A stretch of 64,000 nt of DNA, from positions 2,826,693 to 2,890,692 of the forward strand of contig NZ_JABWTA010000001.1 of assembly GCF_013371495.1 (NCBI RefSeq). Reading direction: 5' to 3'. Of this stretch, positions 8,874 to 17,133 are shown in pieces. The notes below the pieces were generated by a model. That model saw nothing but the letters and a program-made list of their open reading frames with translations. It did no database searches and was not told the origin of the DNA. The number at the start of each line of letters is the position of its first letter. Within the stretch, counting starts at the first letter, position 1. The translations under genes were made by a program, and so were the position numbers. The stretch comes from Altererythrobacter lutimaris (lineage in GTDB: Bacteria; Pseudomonadota; Alphaproteobacteria; Sphingomonadales; Sphingomonadaceae).

Positions 8874-9000
8874 CAGAAGCTGATCTGGTGGCTGCAACGG
8901 CCCCCGATCCTAACCTCCGCAGGACCGCCTCTCCGTCACACCAACTGGTTTCATTTGATATTAGATTGGAGGGCAGGCTGCAAGTCGGATATCACCCGGC

Positions 9001-10440
9001 TTACACAACAGCTGCGATTAGCCAGACCATTGCGACGATCAGCACGATACCGATCAGGTCGAGGATGAAACCTGCGCCAACCATTCGCTGGATTTTGATA
9101 CGGCCTGTGGCCCATGCAATCGCGTTCGGCCCTGTACCGGCGGGCAGCATGAACCCCCAGCTTGCGGCAAGCGCGGCAGGCAGAGCGAGCAGGATCGGAT
9201 CGACACCCAATGCAACGACCAAGGCTGCAACGACCGGAATGATGGCAGTGGCGGTTGCGACATTGCTCGCGAACTCCGTCACAAGGATCACCATCGCGAC
9301 TATGCCCATCGCGACCAGTAGCAGCGGGAAGACTTCCAGCGGCAGCAAGGCGTTGCCCAGCCAAGTGTCGAGCCCGGACGCCCTCATACCTGCGGCCAGC
9401 GCCAGTCCGCCGCCAAACATCATAATGACGCCCCATGGCGCGCGGTCCGCCTCTGACCAAACAAGCAGCGGGCGGCCGGTTCCGTCAGGCAAGAGAAACA
9501 GGGCAAGGCTGGCGATGATTGCGATTGTCCCGTCGGTCCAAGACCCTTCGGGTAGGTAAGGCGCGAGCAGCAACCGCGTCATCCAACCGGCAAAGGTGAT
9601 CGCGACGATAGCGAGCACGCGCTTCTCCGCGCTACTCAATGGCGAGCTATCGGCAATCGCTTGCGTCGCTTCCTTTGCATCGAAGGGTGTCTCACCAACG
9701 CGCTGCGCTTTAATGATGACGAACGCCGCGATGGGAATTCCGACGATGACGAGCGGCAAACCGAACATCATCCATTGTGCAAAGCTGATGGTGACGCCAA
9801 TCAGCTCGTCCAGCAGGCCTACTGCTATCGCATTAGTGGGCGATCCGACCAGCGTCCCAAGCCCGCCAATATTCGCAGCAAAAGCAATGCCTAGCGGCAG
9901 CGCGCCGGAAAGACCGTCCTTGCTGATAGCGAGTTCCGCGCCGCCGCTGCTCGCGCGCTTGTTTGCTTCGCCCGCCGCCAGCACAGCCAAAGCCATCGGC
10001 ATCATGATGAGCGAGGTCGATGTGTTTGATATGAGCATGGAAAGCAGCGCCGCACTCATCATGAATGCAAGCAGCAAGCCTGTCTGGCCACCGCGCCCGT
10101 TAAGGCTACTTAAGATCAGGACAGCAAGCCTGCGATGCAGGCCGGTCCGCTCGATCGCGAGCGCGAGAAATGCACCCCCGAGCAGCAGAAACAGGATATC
10201 GGAGTAATACGCGCCTGCCGTTTGCTTGGCTGTCATGATCCCGCCGAAAGGTAGGATCACGAAGGGCAACAGAGCAGTTGCCGTCATCGGGATGGCCTCG
10301 GTCATCCACCATGTCGCCATCCACACAACCAGCCCCGCGACCAGCCATGCAGGTTCCGGCATGCCGGAAGGCGGAGCGGTCAATACGGTGATGGCAAAGG
10401 CGAGCGGTCCAAGAACAAGACCGATTGCGCGCGCTGTCAT
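9001..10440 (-). CDS. SLC13/DASS family sodium-coupled anion symporter
   Basis: A 479-aa membrane carrier of the divalent anion:Na+ symporter family (dicarboxylates, or sulfate in some members). Both repeated signature loops are present: MLISNTSTSLIMMPMALAVL in the first half and TEFASNVATATAIIPVVAAL in the second, the Ser-Asn-Thr motifs that bind Na+ and substrate carboxylates. WMTEAIPMTATALLPFVILP near the N-terminus is also typical. Substrate is unknown; dicarboxylates such as succinate or malate are the most likely. Single gene, about 160 nt upstream of the PLP enzyme gene on the same strand. Confidence 0.9.
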   Translation of the reverse strand: MTARAIGLVLGPLAFAITVLTAPPSGMPEPAWLVAGLVVWMATWWMTEAIPMTATALLPFVILPFGGIMTAKQTAGAYYSDILFLLLGGAFLALAIERTGLHRRLAVLILSSLNGRGGQTGLLLAFMMSAALLSMLISNTSTSLIMMPMALAVLAAGEANKRASSGGAELAISKDGLSGALPLGIAFAANIGGLGTLVGSPTNAIAVGLLDELIGVTISFAQWMMFGLPLVIVGIPIAAFVIIKAQRVGETPFDAKEATQAIADSSPLSSAEKRVLAIVAITFAGWMTRLLLAPYLPEGSWTDGTIAIIASLALFLLPDGTGRPLLVWSEADRAPWGVIMMFGGGLALAAGMRASGLDTWLGNALLPLEVFPLLLVAMGIVAMVILVTEFASNVATATAIIPVVAALVVALGVDPILLALPAALAASWGFMLPAGTGPNAIAWATGRIKIQRMVGAGFILDLIGIVLIVAMVWLIAAVV

Positions 10441-10523
10441 GTGGCTCCCCTGCGATTAGGCAAAGCGCACGTTAGCGTTGCTTTCTCGAATTGGCGAGCG
10501 CGCGGCTCGCCAGATTGCGAAGC

Positions 10524-11699
10524 TTACTCGATCTCGTTGTCGACTGGTTCTTCGCCGGGCAGCTGGATATCCATGAAGAACACAGAACCTGTGCGACCTT
10601 CGCGCTCTATCCGCTCCATCTTCGTGCCGTGTTCCTGCAGCAGCCGGGCCATTCCTTGCGGAATGCGAAAACGCTGAGTGGTGCCGTTGGAAACGATATT
10701 GCTGTAGGTTGGCTCACGCTGTCCGCCGGCCAGATCCGCAATATCCGTTTCATACAGCGATGCTTCAACCGTATCGGTCTTGCTCAGCAATTGCTGGACC
10801 TCGGTTTCCGCGTGCTTCGCGATATGCGTGCGAAGATCGGCTTCCCAATCCTGGAAATAGAATGGTGCCGCCTCCTCATAGATCTTGGAAACCTGCAAGC
10901 GGTCAGAGAGCTTTTGCACGCCGCGCAGCGAATTCACAAAATCGCTGGCTCCGCGGTCCAGCAGACGCTCCACATTTTCAGCATTGAAAGCCGCGCGCTG
11001 GATGGATGGGCCGCCGATATCGCCGCGCCAGAAGCCGTAGATGACGCGCGGGTCTTTCCAGTTGCGATAGACAATCTGCGTGCGGATGTCCTTCGGGCTC
11101 ATTTTTACACCGCTGACATTGATGAATTTCGCTTCATCAAGTGGCAAACCATCCACTGCGATAGTGCTGGGCTCACGCACAGGCCATGCATGCGCGATTT
11201 GATCGAGCATCGCGACATTGTGAAGGTTGATCCAGAAAGCGAGTTGCTCGTTACGCGGGATGCGCGTGAATTCGATCAGATCAGGCGTCCGCTCCAGCTC
11301 GATCCGATACTCGCGGATGCTCTGTCGCAGCTCGTCATCGAAAAATGAGAACATCACGCGATTGCCTTCAAGGCGATAACGCGAATCATGACCAAAATAC
11401 CGCCTTGTCCCAAGGCCTGGGTCTGGCCGACCAGGCGCTTGACGCAACGAGCGCCCCATTGGGAAGACGATGTATCGCATCGCTTCGTCCCAAGCGGTAT
11501 AATCGATCTTGTGCTGAATTCGGTCTGCTGATGGCGTGAAGCGTGCAAATGACTGGTCGAATGCGGGCGCAGCGATCGCGAGAGTGTTGGCCACTTCGCG
11601 CTGTGCGGACACAGGTGCAGCAACCGGCAAGGTGAGCGCAGTGCAGACCATCGCTGCAGTGGCTAAAGCAGGGATACGGCGGGTTGATCGGATTGCCAT
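10524..11699 (-). CDS. Secreted DUF547 domain protein
   Basis: Start chosen at 11699, which begins a signal peptide (MAIRSTRRIPALATAAMVC, then VAAPVSAQ); the longer frame to 11798 adds an Arg-rich stretch unlike a real N-terminus. The DUF547 region (about residues 150-300) has LAFWINLHNVAML and later DIRTQIVYRNWKDPRVIYGFWRGDIGGPSIQ. Probably periplasmic; function unknown. The C-terminal 80 residues (TEVQQLLSKTDTVEAS onward) lie outside the usual domain. Confidence 0.82.
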   Translation of the reverse strand: MAIRSTRRIPALATAAMVCTALTLPVAAPVSAQREVANTLAIAAPAFDQSFARFTPSADRIQHKIDYTAWDEAMRYIVFPMGRSLRQAPGRPDPGLGTRRYFGHDSRYRLEGNRVMFSFFDDELRQSIREYRIELERTPDLIEFTRIPRNEQLAFWINLHNVAMLDQIAHAWPVREPSTIAVDGLPLDEAKFINVSGVKMSPKDIRTQIVYRNWKDPRVIYGFWRGDIGGPSIQRAAFNAENVERLLDRGASDFVNSLRGVQKLSDRLQVSKIYEEAAPFYFQDWEADLRTHIAKHAETEVQQLLSKTDTVEASLYETDIADLAGGQREPTYSNIVSNGTTQRFRIPQGMARLLQEHGTKMERIEREGRTGSVFFMDIQLPGEEPVDNEIE

Positions 11700-11828
11700 G
11701 GGGGTCGGTCTTTCAACGATAGAGATGCGTGTTCGCAAGCAGCGTGTTGAGCGGTCACTTGTCAATACGCGCCACGGCGTTGATCGATCCATTTTCAATG
11801 CTCGTCGAAGAACGACCGTCTACACGCT

Positions 11829-12350
11829 TTAGTCCTTGAGATATTTCGAGAAGCAGGTTTCCTCGCTTTCGGTCTGCTCGCCACGGATCTCCGCAAACCA
11901 GGGGCTTTCGGAATCATCAATCATCGCAACCGCTTCGTAAGCTGGGATTGGCAGGCAAACCTCCAGATCAACAGGTTCGCGACTGATCAGCTGCCATTGG
12001 TCCGCCGCGTTTCGCTTCGCATGGATTGCGAGGATTAGACCGTCGGCAAAAGCGGTGTGCTGCACAACCTCGAACGTCTGAACACCGATCAGCGGATTGC
12101 CTGAAATCGGTTCGTGCGTGTCCAAGGTCATTGAGTAGATCGCATTCATGCAAATCATCCCATCAGGGCACTCTGGCGAGCCCACATATTTCATCTCACG
12201 TATTTGGGCCAGATAGATTGCGAAGTCAGCCTCAGCATCAAGCAATGAACTCTTTGGCTCTCGAGTCGTGCAGCCAACCAAGACCAAAACACCAGAAATA
12301 AGGCCCAGAGCGCTGAACACTCTGGGCCAATTCGAGAAATTCGACAGCAT
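11829..12350 (-). CDS. Predicted lipoprotein, unknown function
   Basis: 173 aa with a type II signal peptide: a hydrophobic helix (VFSALGLISGVLVLVGC) ending in the lipobox LVGC, then TTREPKSS. The Ser/Asp-poor +2 residue (Thr) predicts outer-membrane sorting. Three further Cys in the mature part (SPECPDGMIC) and two later could form disulfides. No family recognised. It starts 15 nt after the infC stop on the same strand and may be cotranscribed with it, in the place where rpmI-rplT are found in many bacteria. Confidence 0.65.
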   Translation of the reverse strand: MLSNFSNWPRVFSALGLISGVLVLVGCTTREPKSSLLDAEADFAIYLAQIREMKYVGSPECPDGMICMNAIYSMTLDTHEPISGNPLIGVQTFEVVQHTAFADGLILAIHAKRNAADQWQLISREPVDLEVCLPIPAYEAVAMIDDSESPWFAEIRGEQTESEETCFSKYLKD

Positions 12351-12364
12351 TTGGATTCCGCCGT

Positions 12365-12907
12365 TTACTTAGGCGCAAGGACCATCAGCATCTGGCGACC
12401 TTCGAGGCGCGGGAAGGCTTCGACTTTCGCGATTTCCTCGACGTCTTCTTGCACGCGTTTGAGCAGGTTCATGCCAAGTTCCTGGTGTGCCATTTCGCGG
12501 CCACGGAAGCGCAAAGTGACTTTCACCTTATCGCCATTGTCGATGAACTTGTTCACGTTGCGCATCTTCACGTCATAATCATGCGTGTCGATGTTGGGAC
12601 GCATTTTGACTTCTTTGATGTCCTGCGTCTTTTGCGTCTTGCGCGCGAGATTGGCTTTCTTCTGGGCTTCGTAGCGGTGCTTGCCAACGTCCAGGAATTT
12701 GCACACGGGCGGGTCTGCGTTGGGAGAAACTTCGACCAAGTTGAGGCCAACATCGGCCGCTTGCTCAATCGCTTCGCGCGTGTTCATCACGCCGAGATTC
12801 TCACCCTCATGGTCGATTACGCGGACCGTTGGAGTTTGAATGAAATTATCGTAGCGAGGGCCGCTTTTAACGGGCGGGGCCATCGATCGCCGGGGTGGAC
12901 GGGCTAT
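12365..12907 (-). CDS. infC: Translation initiation factor IF-3, apparent AUA start codon
   Basis: IF-3 keeps ribosomal subunits apart and checks initiator tRNA and start codon. The N-domain (VRVIDHEGENLGVMNTREAI, VEVSPNADPPVCKFLDVGK) and C-domain (KMRPNIDTHDYDVKMRNVNKFI, VTLRFRGREMAHQELG, MLMVLAPK) are complete. Start: AGGAGA (12915-12920) is 7 nt upstream of an ATA codon at 12907, opening IARPPRRSMAPP, as in sphingomonad homologues. ATG alternatives at 12961 (upstream of the ribosome site) and 12859 are worse placed. A non-standard start on infC fits the known self-regulation, in which IF-3 rejects its own AUU start in E. coli. Confidence 0.93.
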   Translation of the reverse strand: MARPPRRSMAPPVKSGPRYDNFIQTPTVRVIDHEGENLGVMNTREAIEQAADVGLNLVEVSPNADPPVCKFLDVGKHRYEAQKKANLARKTQKTQDIKEVKMRPNIDTHDYDVKMRNVNKFIDNGDKVKVTLRFRGREMAHQELGMNLLKRVQEDVEEIAKVEAFPRLEGRQMLMVLAPK

Positions 12908-12914
12908 GGGGTAT

Positions 12915-12920
12915 TCTCCT
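12915..12920 (-). promoter_or_regulatory. Shine-Dalgarno site that decides the infC start
   Basis: AGGAGA on the minus strand, 7 nt before the ATA at 12907. No ATG, GTG or TTG lies in frame at a normal distance, so this site points to AUA as the initiator. Confidence 0.7.
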
Positions 12921-13015
12921 GTTTCAGCCTGTATTGGGTCGTGTGCGATTCTGCGCTGCAACGCAGAGGCGCTATGTAGGGATTATCGAAGCAAAACGCT
13001 AGGAGAGTCTTAGGG

Positions 13016-13462
13016 TCAGGTTTGGACCGCCCAGCTGTATCGGGGGAAGTCGATCAATCCGAAGCCGATGATGCGTGGGAATACCCAGGTGCATGATCCA
13101 AAGAACATTCCCCCGATGGGCGACGCTGCAACAAAGCATCCGTCGAGGCCGTCGTTCGAGGTTCTGCTTAAGGACAGCAGTCCAAAAAGAGGCGTAAGCA
13201 TAAAGGCTAACCCAAAAAGGAAGCCGGTCGGGAGGACTTCAAGAAAACCATACTTGTCGCCATAAAGCTGGCCAAGCATCAATCCGAAAAGGCCATAAAG
13301 GCACCCTAGAATCCAAAGAACCTGTACCAAGACGCTTAGCTTGGGTTTTTGACTGGTGGCCAGAGGGATGACGACTGCCGGAATTCCGGCCAAGCTAAAC
13401 CATATGACGAAATGCCATGGTGTTAGTGTTCCGATCAGCCAGACAAGTGGTTCAAAACTCAC
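13016..13462 (-). CDS. Small membrane protein, unknown function
   Basis: 148 aa, GTG start directly abutting the pdeM stop (TAG then GTG). Four hydrophobic segments are visible (HFVIWFSLAGIPAVVIPLA, VLWILGCLYGLFGLMLGQL, VLPTGFLFGLAFMLTPLFGLL, GGMFFGSCTWVFPRIIGFGL). No family recognised. No clear ribosome binding site precedes the start, so translation is probably coupled to pdeM. Confidence 0.6.
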   Translation of the reverse strand: MSFEPLVWLIGTLTPWHFVIWFSLAGIPAVVIPLATSQKPKLSVLVQVLWILGCLYGLFGLMLGQLYGDKYGFLEVLPTGFLFGLAFMLTPLFGLLSLSRTSNDGLDGCFVAASPIGGMFFGSCTWVFPRIIGFGLIDFPRYSWAVQT

Positions 13463-14170
13463 CTACGCTGCATCCCGATACAACGGAAACTGAACCAGCT
13501 TGCCTTTCGCGGGGAGCACAGCATCGATCCGGCTGGCGGGGCTAAGCGCGCTGAGGATTTGCGGTGCGCCTGCATCCATCCCCCCAGTGAGTGAACCGAA
13601 TGCAGGCAGGATCATGCGATCTCCGCGCGTCTTGTTCCGGCTGACAACCCCGCAAGGGCGGCTGACATGCCGTCCGCGCACTCGCAGACGCATCTTGGGA
13701 TGATAGTGGCCTGACAGTTCAGGCTTTGTCTCACCACGCTGTGCTTCGTGGCGCAACAGGATCCCTGCGATTTCTGTCTCGTCGAGAACTTCGCCACCAA
13801 AACCGCGCGCCATCTGCTCGTCATGATTGCCGGTGATCCACACCCAGTCGAGCGAGCGGGTGAGTGCTTCGAGCATACCGCTTGCATACTCGTCCAATCG
13901 CTGCGTGCCGGCATCATCATGGAAGTTGTCGCCCAGTGTAATCACACGGCGCGCGCCGGTTTGCTTCACGGCATCGGCCACGCGCTCCAGCGTCTCGCGG
14001 CTATCATAAGGCGGCAGCATCTGCCCGTGCTTGGCATACCAGCTCGCTTTCTCCAGATGCAGGTCCGCCACAAGCAGAGCCTTCTCGCGCGGCCAATAGA
14101 GCGCGCGCGAAGAGGTGAGCACGAGCTCTTCTCCGGCAAACTCCATCGGCGCGAACGAAACGGGAACCAT
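13463..14170 (-). CDS. pdeM: Ligase-associated DNA damage response endonuclease PdeM
   Basis: Metallophosphoesterase of 235 aa. The two-metal site is fully visible: LLVADLHLEKASW (DxH), ITLGDNFHDDAG (GDxxHD), WVWITGNHDEQ (GNHD) and LSGHYHPKMRLRVRGRHVSRPC (GHxHP). The LHLEK and GHYHPK forms are typical of PdeM, which usually sits beside an ATP-dependent DNA ligase and an Lhr-type helicase. Neither is next to it here, so the link to DNA repair rests on family membership alone. Confidence 0.88.
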   Translation of the reverse strand: MVPVSFAPMEFAGEELVLTSSRALYWPREKALLVADLHLEKASWYAKHGQMLPPYDSRETLERVADAVKQTGARRVITLGDNFHDDAGTQRLDEYASGMLEALTRSLDWVWITGNHDEQMARGFGGEVLDETEIAGILLRHEAQRGETKPELSGHYHPKMRLRVRGRHVSRPCGVVSRNKTRGDRMILPAFGSLTGGMDAGAPQILSALSPASRIDAVLPAKGKLVQFPLYRDAA

Positions 14171-14220
14171 GAGCTTTACTTGCCCATGGCGCGCGGCTTT
14201 GGCAAGAGGGCGCCAAAGCT

Positions 14221-14234
14221 TTGATTGAAATCAG
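14221..14234. promoter_or_regulatory. FNR/FixK-type box upstream of hemF
   Basis: TTGAT-TGAA-ATCAG matches the FNR/FixK consensus TTGAT-N4-ATCAA at nine of ten positions. It lies 64 nt upstream of the hemF start and 51 nt upstream of pdeM, in the divergent promoter region. Oxygen-dependent control of haem synthesis by FNR-type proteins is known in alphaproteobacteria; its use here is inferred. Confidence 0.55.
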
Positions 14235-14297
14235 AGATATTTGCTGGCGAAAAGAGCAAGGGATCGCTCAGACAACGCCAGATTGACGGGAGACGAC

Positions 14298-15155
14298 ATG
14301 GCTGACTGGACTGAGCAAACCGCGCGCGCAAAGGCATGGTTTGAAGGACTGCGCGACGATATTTGCGCGGCCTTCGAAGCGATTGAACGCGAAGCGGGCT
14401 CAGAAGCGAGCTTTGAATACACGCCATGGACCCGTGAAGAAGAGGGCAATGAGGACCCTGGCGGCGGCGTCCAGGGCCTGATGAAAGGCAAAGTGTTCGA
14501 GAAAGTCGGCGTCAATGTCTCGACTGTCAAAGGCAGCTTTTCACCTGAGTTCGCAGGCCAGGTGAACGGCGCAAGCGCGGAGCATCCCGGCTTTACCGCC
14601 ACTGGCATTTCGCTCGTCGCGCATATGACCAACCCGCATGTGCCAGCAGTGCACATGAACACGCGCTTCCTTACGACGCAGGCGGCATGGTTCGGAGGGG
14701 GAGGGGACCTCAACCCGCCGATCCCCTATGAGGAAGACACAGAGGACTTCCATGCACGCTATCGTGCGGCCTGCATGGCGCACAATCCGACCTATTACGA
14801 GAAGTTCAAGAAGTGGGCGGATGACTATTTCTACATACCGCACCGCGAAGTGCATCGCGGCGTCGGCGGAATTTTCTACGACCATCTGGAATGCGAAGAC
14901 GAAGCAGCGTTTGAACGCAATTTCGCGTTCACGCAGGATGTGGGCAAGGCATTCCTTGACATCTACCCGCAGCTGGTGCGGCGCCGGATGAACAGCGAAT
15001 TCACTGACGCGGACGTTGCAACGCAGCTCGAATATCGTGGTCGCTATGCCGAGTTCAATCTGGTCTATGACCGTGGGACGCTGTTCGGCCTCAAGACTGG
15101 CGGGAATATCGATGCGATCCTGATGAGCCTGCCGCCCAGAGCGACTTGGTCATAG
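14298..15155 (+). CDS. hemF: Oxygen-dependent coproporphyrinogen III oxidase HemF
   Basis: Converts coproporphyrinogen III to protoporphyrinogen IX with O2 in haem synthesis. Start at 14298 follows GGGAGAC by 4 nt; the in-frame ATG at 14241 lacks such a site. The 285-aa product has the family motifs: GSFSPEFAG, NPHVPAVHMNTRF, AWFGGGGDLNPPIPYEEDT, HREVHRGVGGIFYDHLE and YRGRYAEFNLVYDRGTLFGL. It is the aerobic enzyme and differs from the radical-SAM HemN. It is divergent from pdeM, with an FNR-type box between them. Confidence 0.96.
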   Translation: MADWTEQTARAKAWFEGLRDDICAAFEAIEREAGSEASFEYTPWTREEEGNEDPGGGVQGLMKGKVFEKVGVNVSTVKGSFSPEFAGQVNGASAEHPGFTATGISLVAHMTNPHVPAVHMNTRFLTTQAAWFGGGGDLNPPIPYEEDTEDFHARYRAACMAHNPTYYEKFKKWADDYFYIPHREVHRGVGGIFYDHLECEDEAAFERNFAFTQDVGKAFLDIYPQLVRRRMNSEFTDADVATQLEYRGRYAEFNLVYDRGTLFGLKTGGNIDAILMSLPPRATWS

Positions 15156-15163
15156 ACACAATA

Positions 15164-16966
15164 TCACGCAGCTTTGGCATTGTCGCCGGGAAGCCATTGC
15201 TCAAGCACCTCGCGAAAGGCTTCGAAGGATAGTGGCTTTGCCAAATGTTCTTGCATGCCTGCTTGCTTGCAGGCGGCAATGTCTTCCGCATAGGCGTTCG
15301 CAGTCAACGCAACGATCGGCAGGCTTGTCGCATCAAACCCAGATTCGCGGATAACGCGCGTTGCAGCAAACCCGTCCATCACCGGCATCTGCAAATCCAT
15401 CAGTACGAGGCTGTAGGGATGTCCTGCTTTGTCCGCCGCGCGGACCATCGCGACCGCTTCAGCACCATCGCATGCGGTGTCCATTTCCAGATCGAGCCGA
15501 CGGGCCATTTCCATCACAAGCTCGCGATTGATGTCGAAATCCTCAGCCAGCAATATGGGCGCGCCGTTCCACCCGCGTTTGCGGTCACCCGTCTTGTCCC
15601 CTCCCGGAAGAGCGCAATAGGACCGATTTGCGGCGACTAAGGGCAATGTGAGCACAAACCGGCTTCCTTGCCCGATTGCACTTTCTACGGTGATTGTACC
15701 ACCCATTAACCCCGCAAGCTGACGGCAGATTGGCAGCCCAAGTCCGGTCCCTCCGCGATCATCATAGTCTTTAGGATCGACCATCGCGAAAGGATCAAAA
15801 ATCCGTTCATGGGCTTCTGGATCAATGCCTATGCCAGTGTCACTAACAGTGATGACCAGTTGCGCTTCGACAGCCTCGGCACTCAGCACAATGCTACCGC
15901 GATCAGTATAGCGCAGGGCATTGGACAGGAGGTTGGTAAGGATCTGCCGCAATCGAATTGGATCGATGTCGATAACGCGCGGAAGTGCAGGGTCGAGCCT
16001 GTAACTCAGGCTGAGTGATTTCTCACGTGCAATCGGCTCTGCGAGACTAACGGCTGATTGCAACAACTCGCTCAAATTGATGGGCTTGGGATGGATCTGC
16101 AGCCGGCCTGCTTCGACTTTGGAAAGGTCCAGAATATCTCCCAGTAGCGTTTGCAGGTTGCGACCGGACTCCGCGATCAACTCAGCATGACGGCGTTGCG
16201 AGTCCGACAGATCGCTTGTCAAAAGCAACTCAGCAAAGCCCAATACACCGTTCATCGGATTTCGGATTTCGTGGCTCATTTTTGCGAGAAATGCGCTCTT
16301 CGCTGCAGCCATCGCGCGTGCATCATCGCGTGCTTCGCGAAGGTCTCTTTGCATGGCTTCTTCCGCTGTGCGATCCGCAAGTACGCCGAACAGCATGGCC
16401 GGTTGGCCAGCTTCATCATATTCGAGCATCGCGACCGATTCCACGTGTCGAATATCACCATCCTGTCGCATCAGACGCGCTCGAAAAGAAAAAGGCTCGC
16501 CGGTCGTGCGCGCGCTTTCTACTGCGTTTTCGACAAGCGCTCGGTCGTCAGGATGGTAAAAACGAATGGCGTCATCGAGCGGTGGTGGTGTCGTGCCAGA
16601 CAGGCCATGGATGCGAAAAGTCTCGTCAGACCAATAGACTTCGTTGGTCAAAAGGTTGAGCCGCCAATGCCCGACATGCGCATTGGCTTCGGTAAGCTTG
16701 AGCCACCGGTTCTTCTCTTCACCAGCCCGGATCTGCGCTTCGCAATCTGACAGCTGCTGCTGAAAATGACGGTGCGACGTGCTCTCGCGAACAAGGAAAA
16801 GCAGCAATACGCTGCTCACCGACAGTGCGGTAAGCGGGATCGCAATATCCCATAACATGCCTCGGTTGAGGAGCAGCACAATCGACAGCGCGACTGCCCC
16901 GAGGATCAGTACTATGCTGATCGTTGGGCTGAATTGTTGCCAGAAATTGCGCCAGAAAGTCGCCAT
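15164..16966 (-). CDS. Hybrid histidine kinase with PAS, kinase and receiver domains
   Basis: Two membrane helices at the N-terminus (SIVLILGAVALSIVLLL and IAIPLTALSVSSVLLLFLV), then a coiled stretch and a PAS/PAC domain (WRLNLLTNEVYWSDETFRIHG). The HisKA box AKMSHEIRNPMNGVLGF has the phospho-His near residue 232, and ATPase N, G1 and G2 boxes follow (LLSNALRY, VSDTGIGID, GTGLGLPICRQL). The C-terminal receiver domain has its Asp in LVLMDLQMPVMDG. The start at 16966 opens a plausible N-terminus; the frame continues to 17119 but would cross the divergent rel promoter. No Hpt or output gene is adjacent, so signal and target are unknown. Confidence 0.85.
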   Translation of the reverse strand: MATFWRNFWQQFSPTISIVLILGAVALSIVLLLNRGMLWDIAIPLTALSVSSVLLLFLVRESTSHRHFQQQLSDCEAQIRAGEEKNRWLKLTEANAHVGHWRLNLLTNEVYWSDETFRIHGLSGTTPPPLDDAIRFYHPDDRALVENAVESARTTGEPFSFRARLMRQDGDIRHVESVAMLEYDEAGQPAMLFGVLADRTAEEAMQRDLREARDDARAMAAAKSAFLAKMSHEIRNPMNGVLGFAELLLTSDLSDSQRRHAELIAESGRNLQTLLGDILDLSKVEAGRLQIHPKPINLSELLQSAVSLAEPIAREKSLSLSYRLDPALPRVIDIDPIRLRQILTNLLSNALRYTDRGSIVLSAEAVEAQLVITVSDTGIGIDPEAHERIFDPFAMVDPKDYDDRGGTGLGLPICRQLAGLMGGTITVESAIGQGSRFVLTLPLVAANRSYCALPGGDKTGDRKRGWNGAPILLAEDFDINRELVMEMARRLDLEMDTACDGAEAVAMVRAADKAGHPYSLVLMDLQMPVMDGFAATRVIRESGFDATSLPIVALTANAYAEDIAACKQAGMQEHLAKPLSFEAFREVLEQWLPGDNAKAA

Positions 16967-17133
16967 GGAGGCAAACCTTAGCGCGATCATGGGAAATGAG
17001 GGCTGAAACCAGAAGTACGGGTTTATGCGGAACGTGTTGATGGGACGAATGCTGACTTCGCTAGGCTGATCTGGCGACCAAGAGCATTTCGCGCTTGCAC
17101 AATCGGGCGTGATGCTCACATGTTCTCAGTACG

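Noticed and set aside
8846..9000. SAM-II or SAM/SAH riboswitch
   Set aside because: Some short matches such as CTTCCTGG occur, but the conserved pseudoknot sequence and loops are not present.
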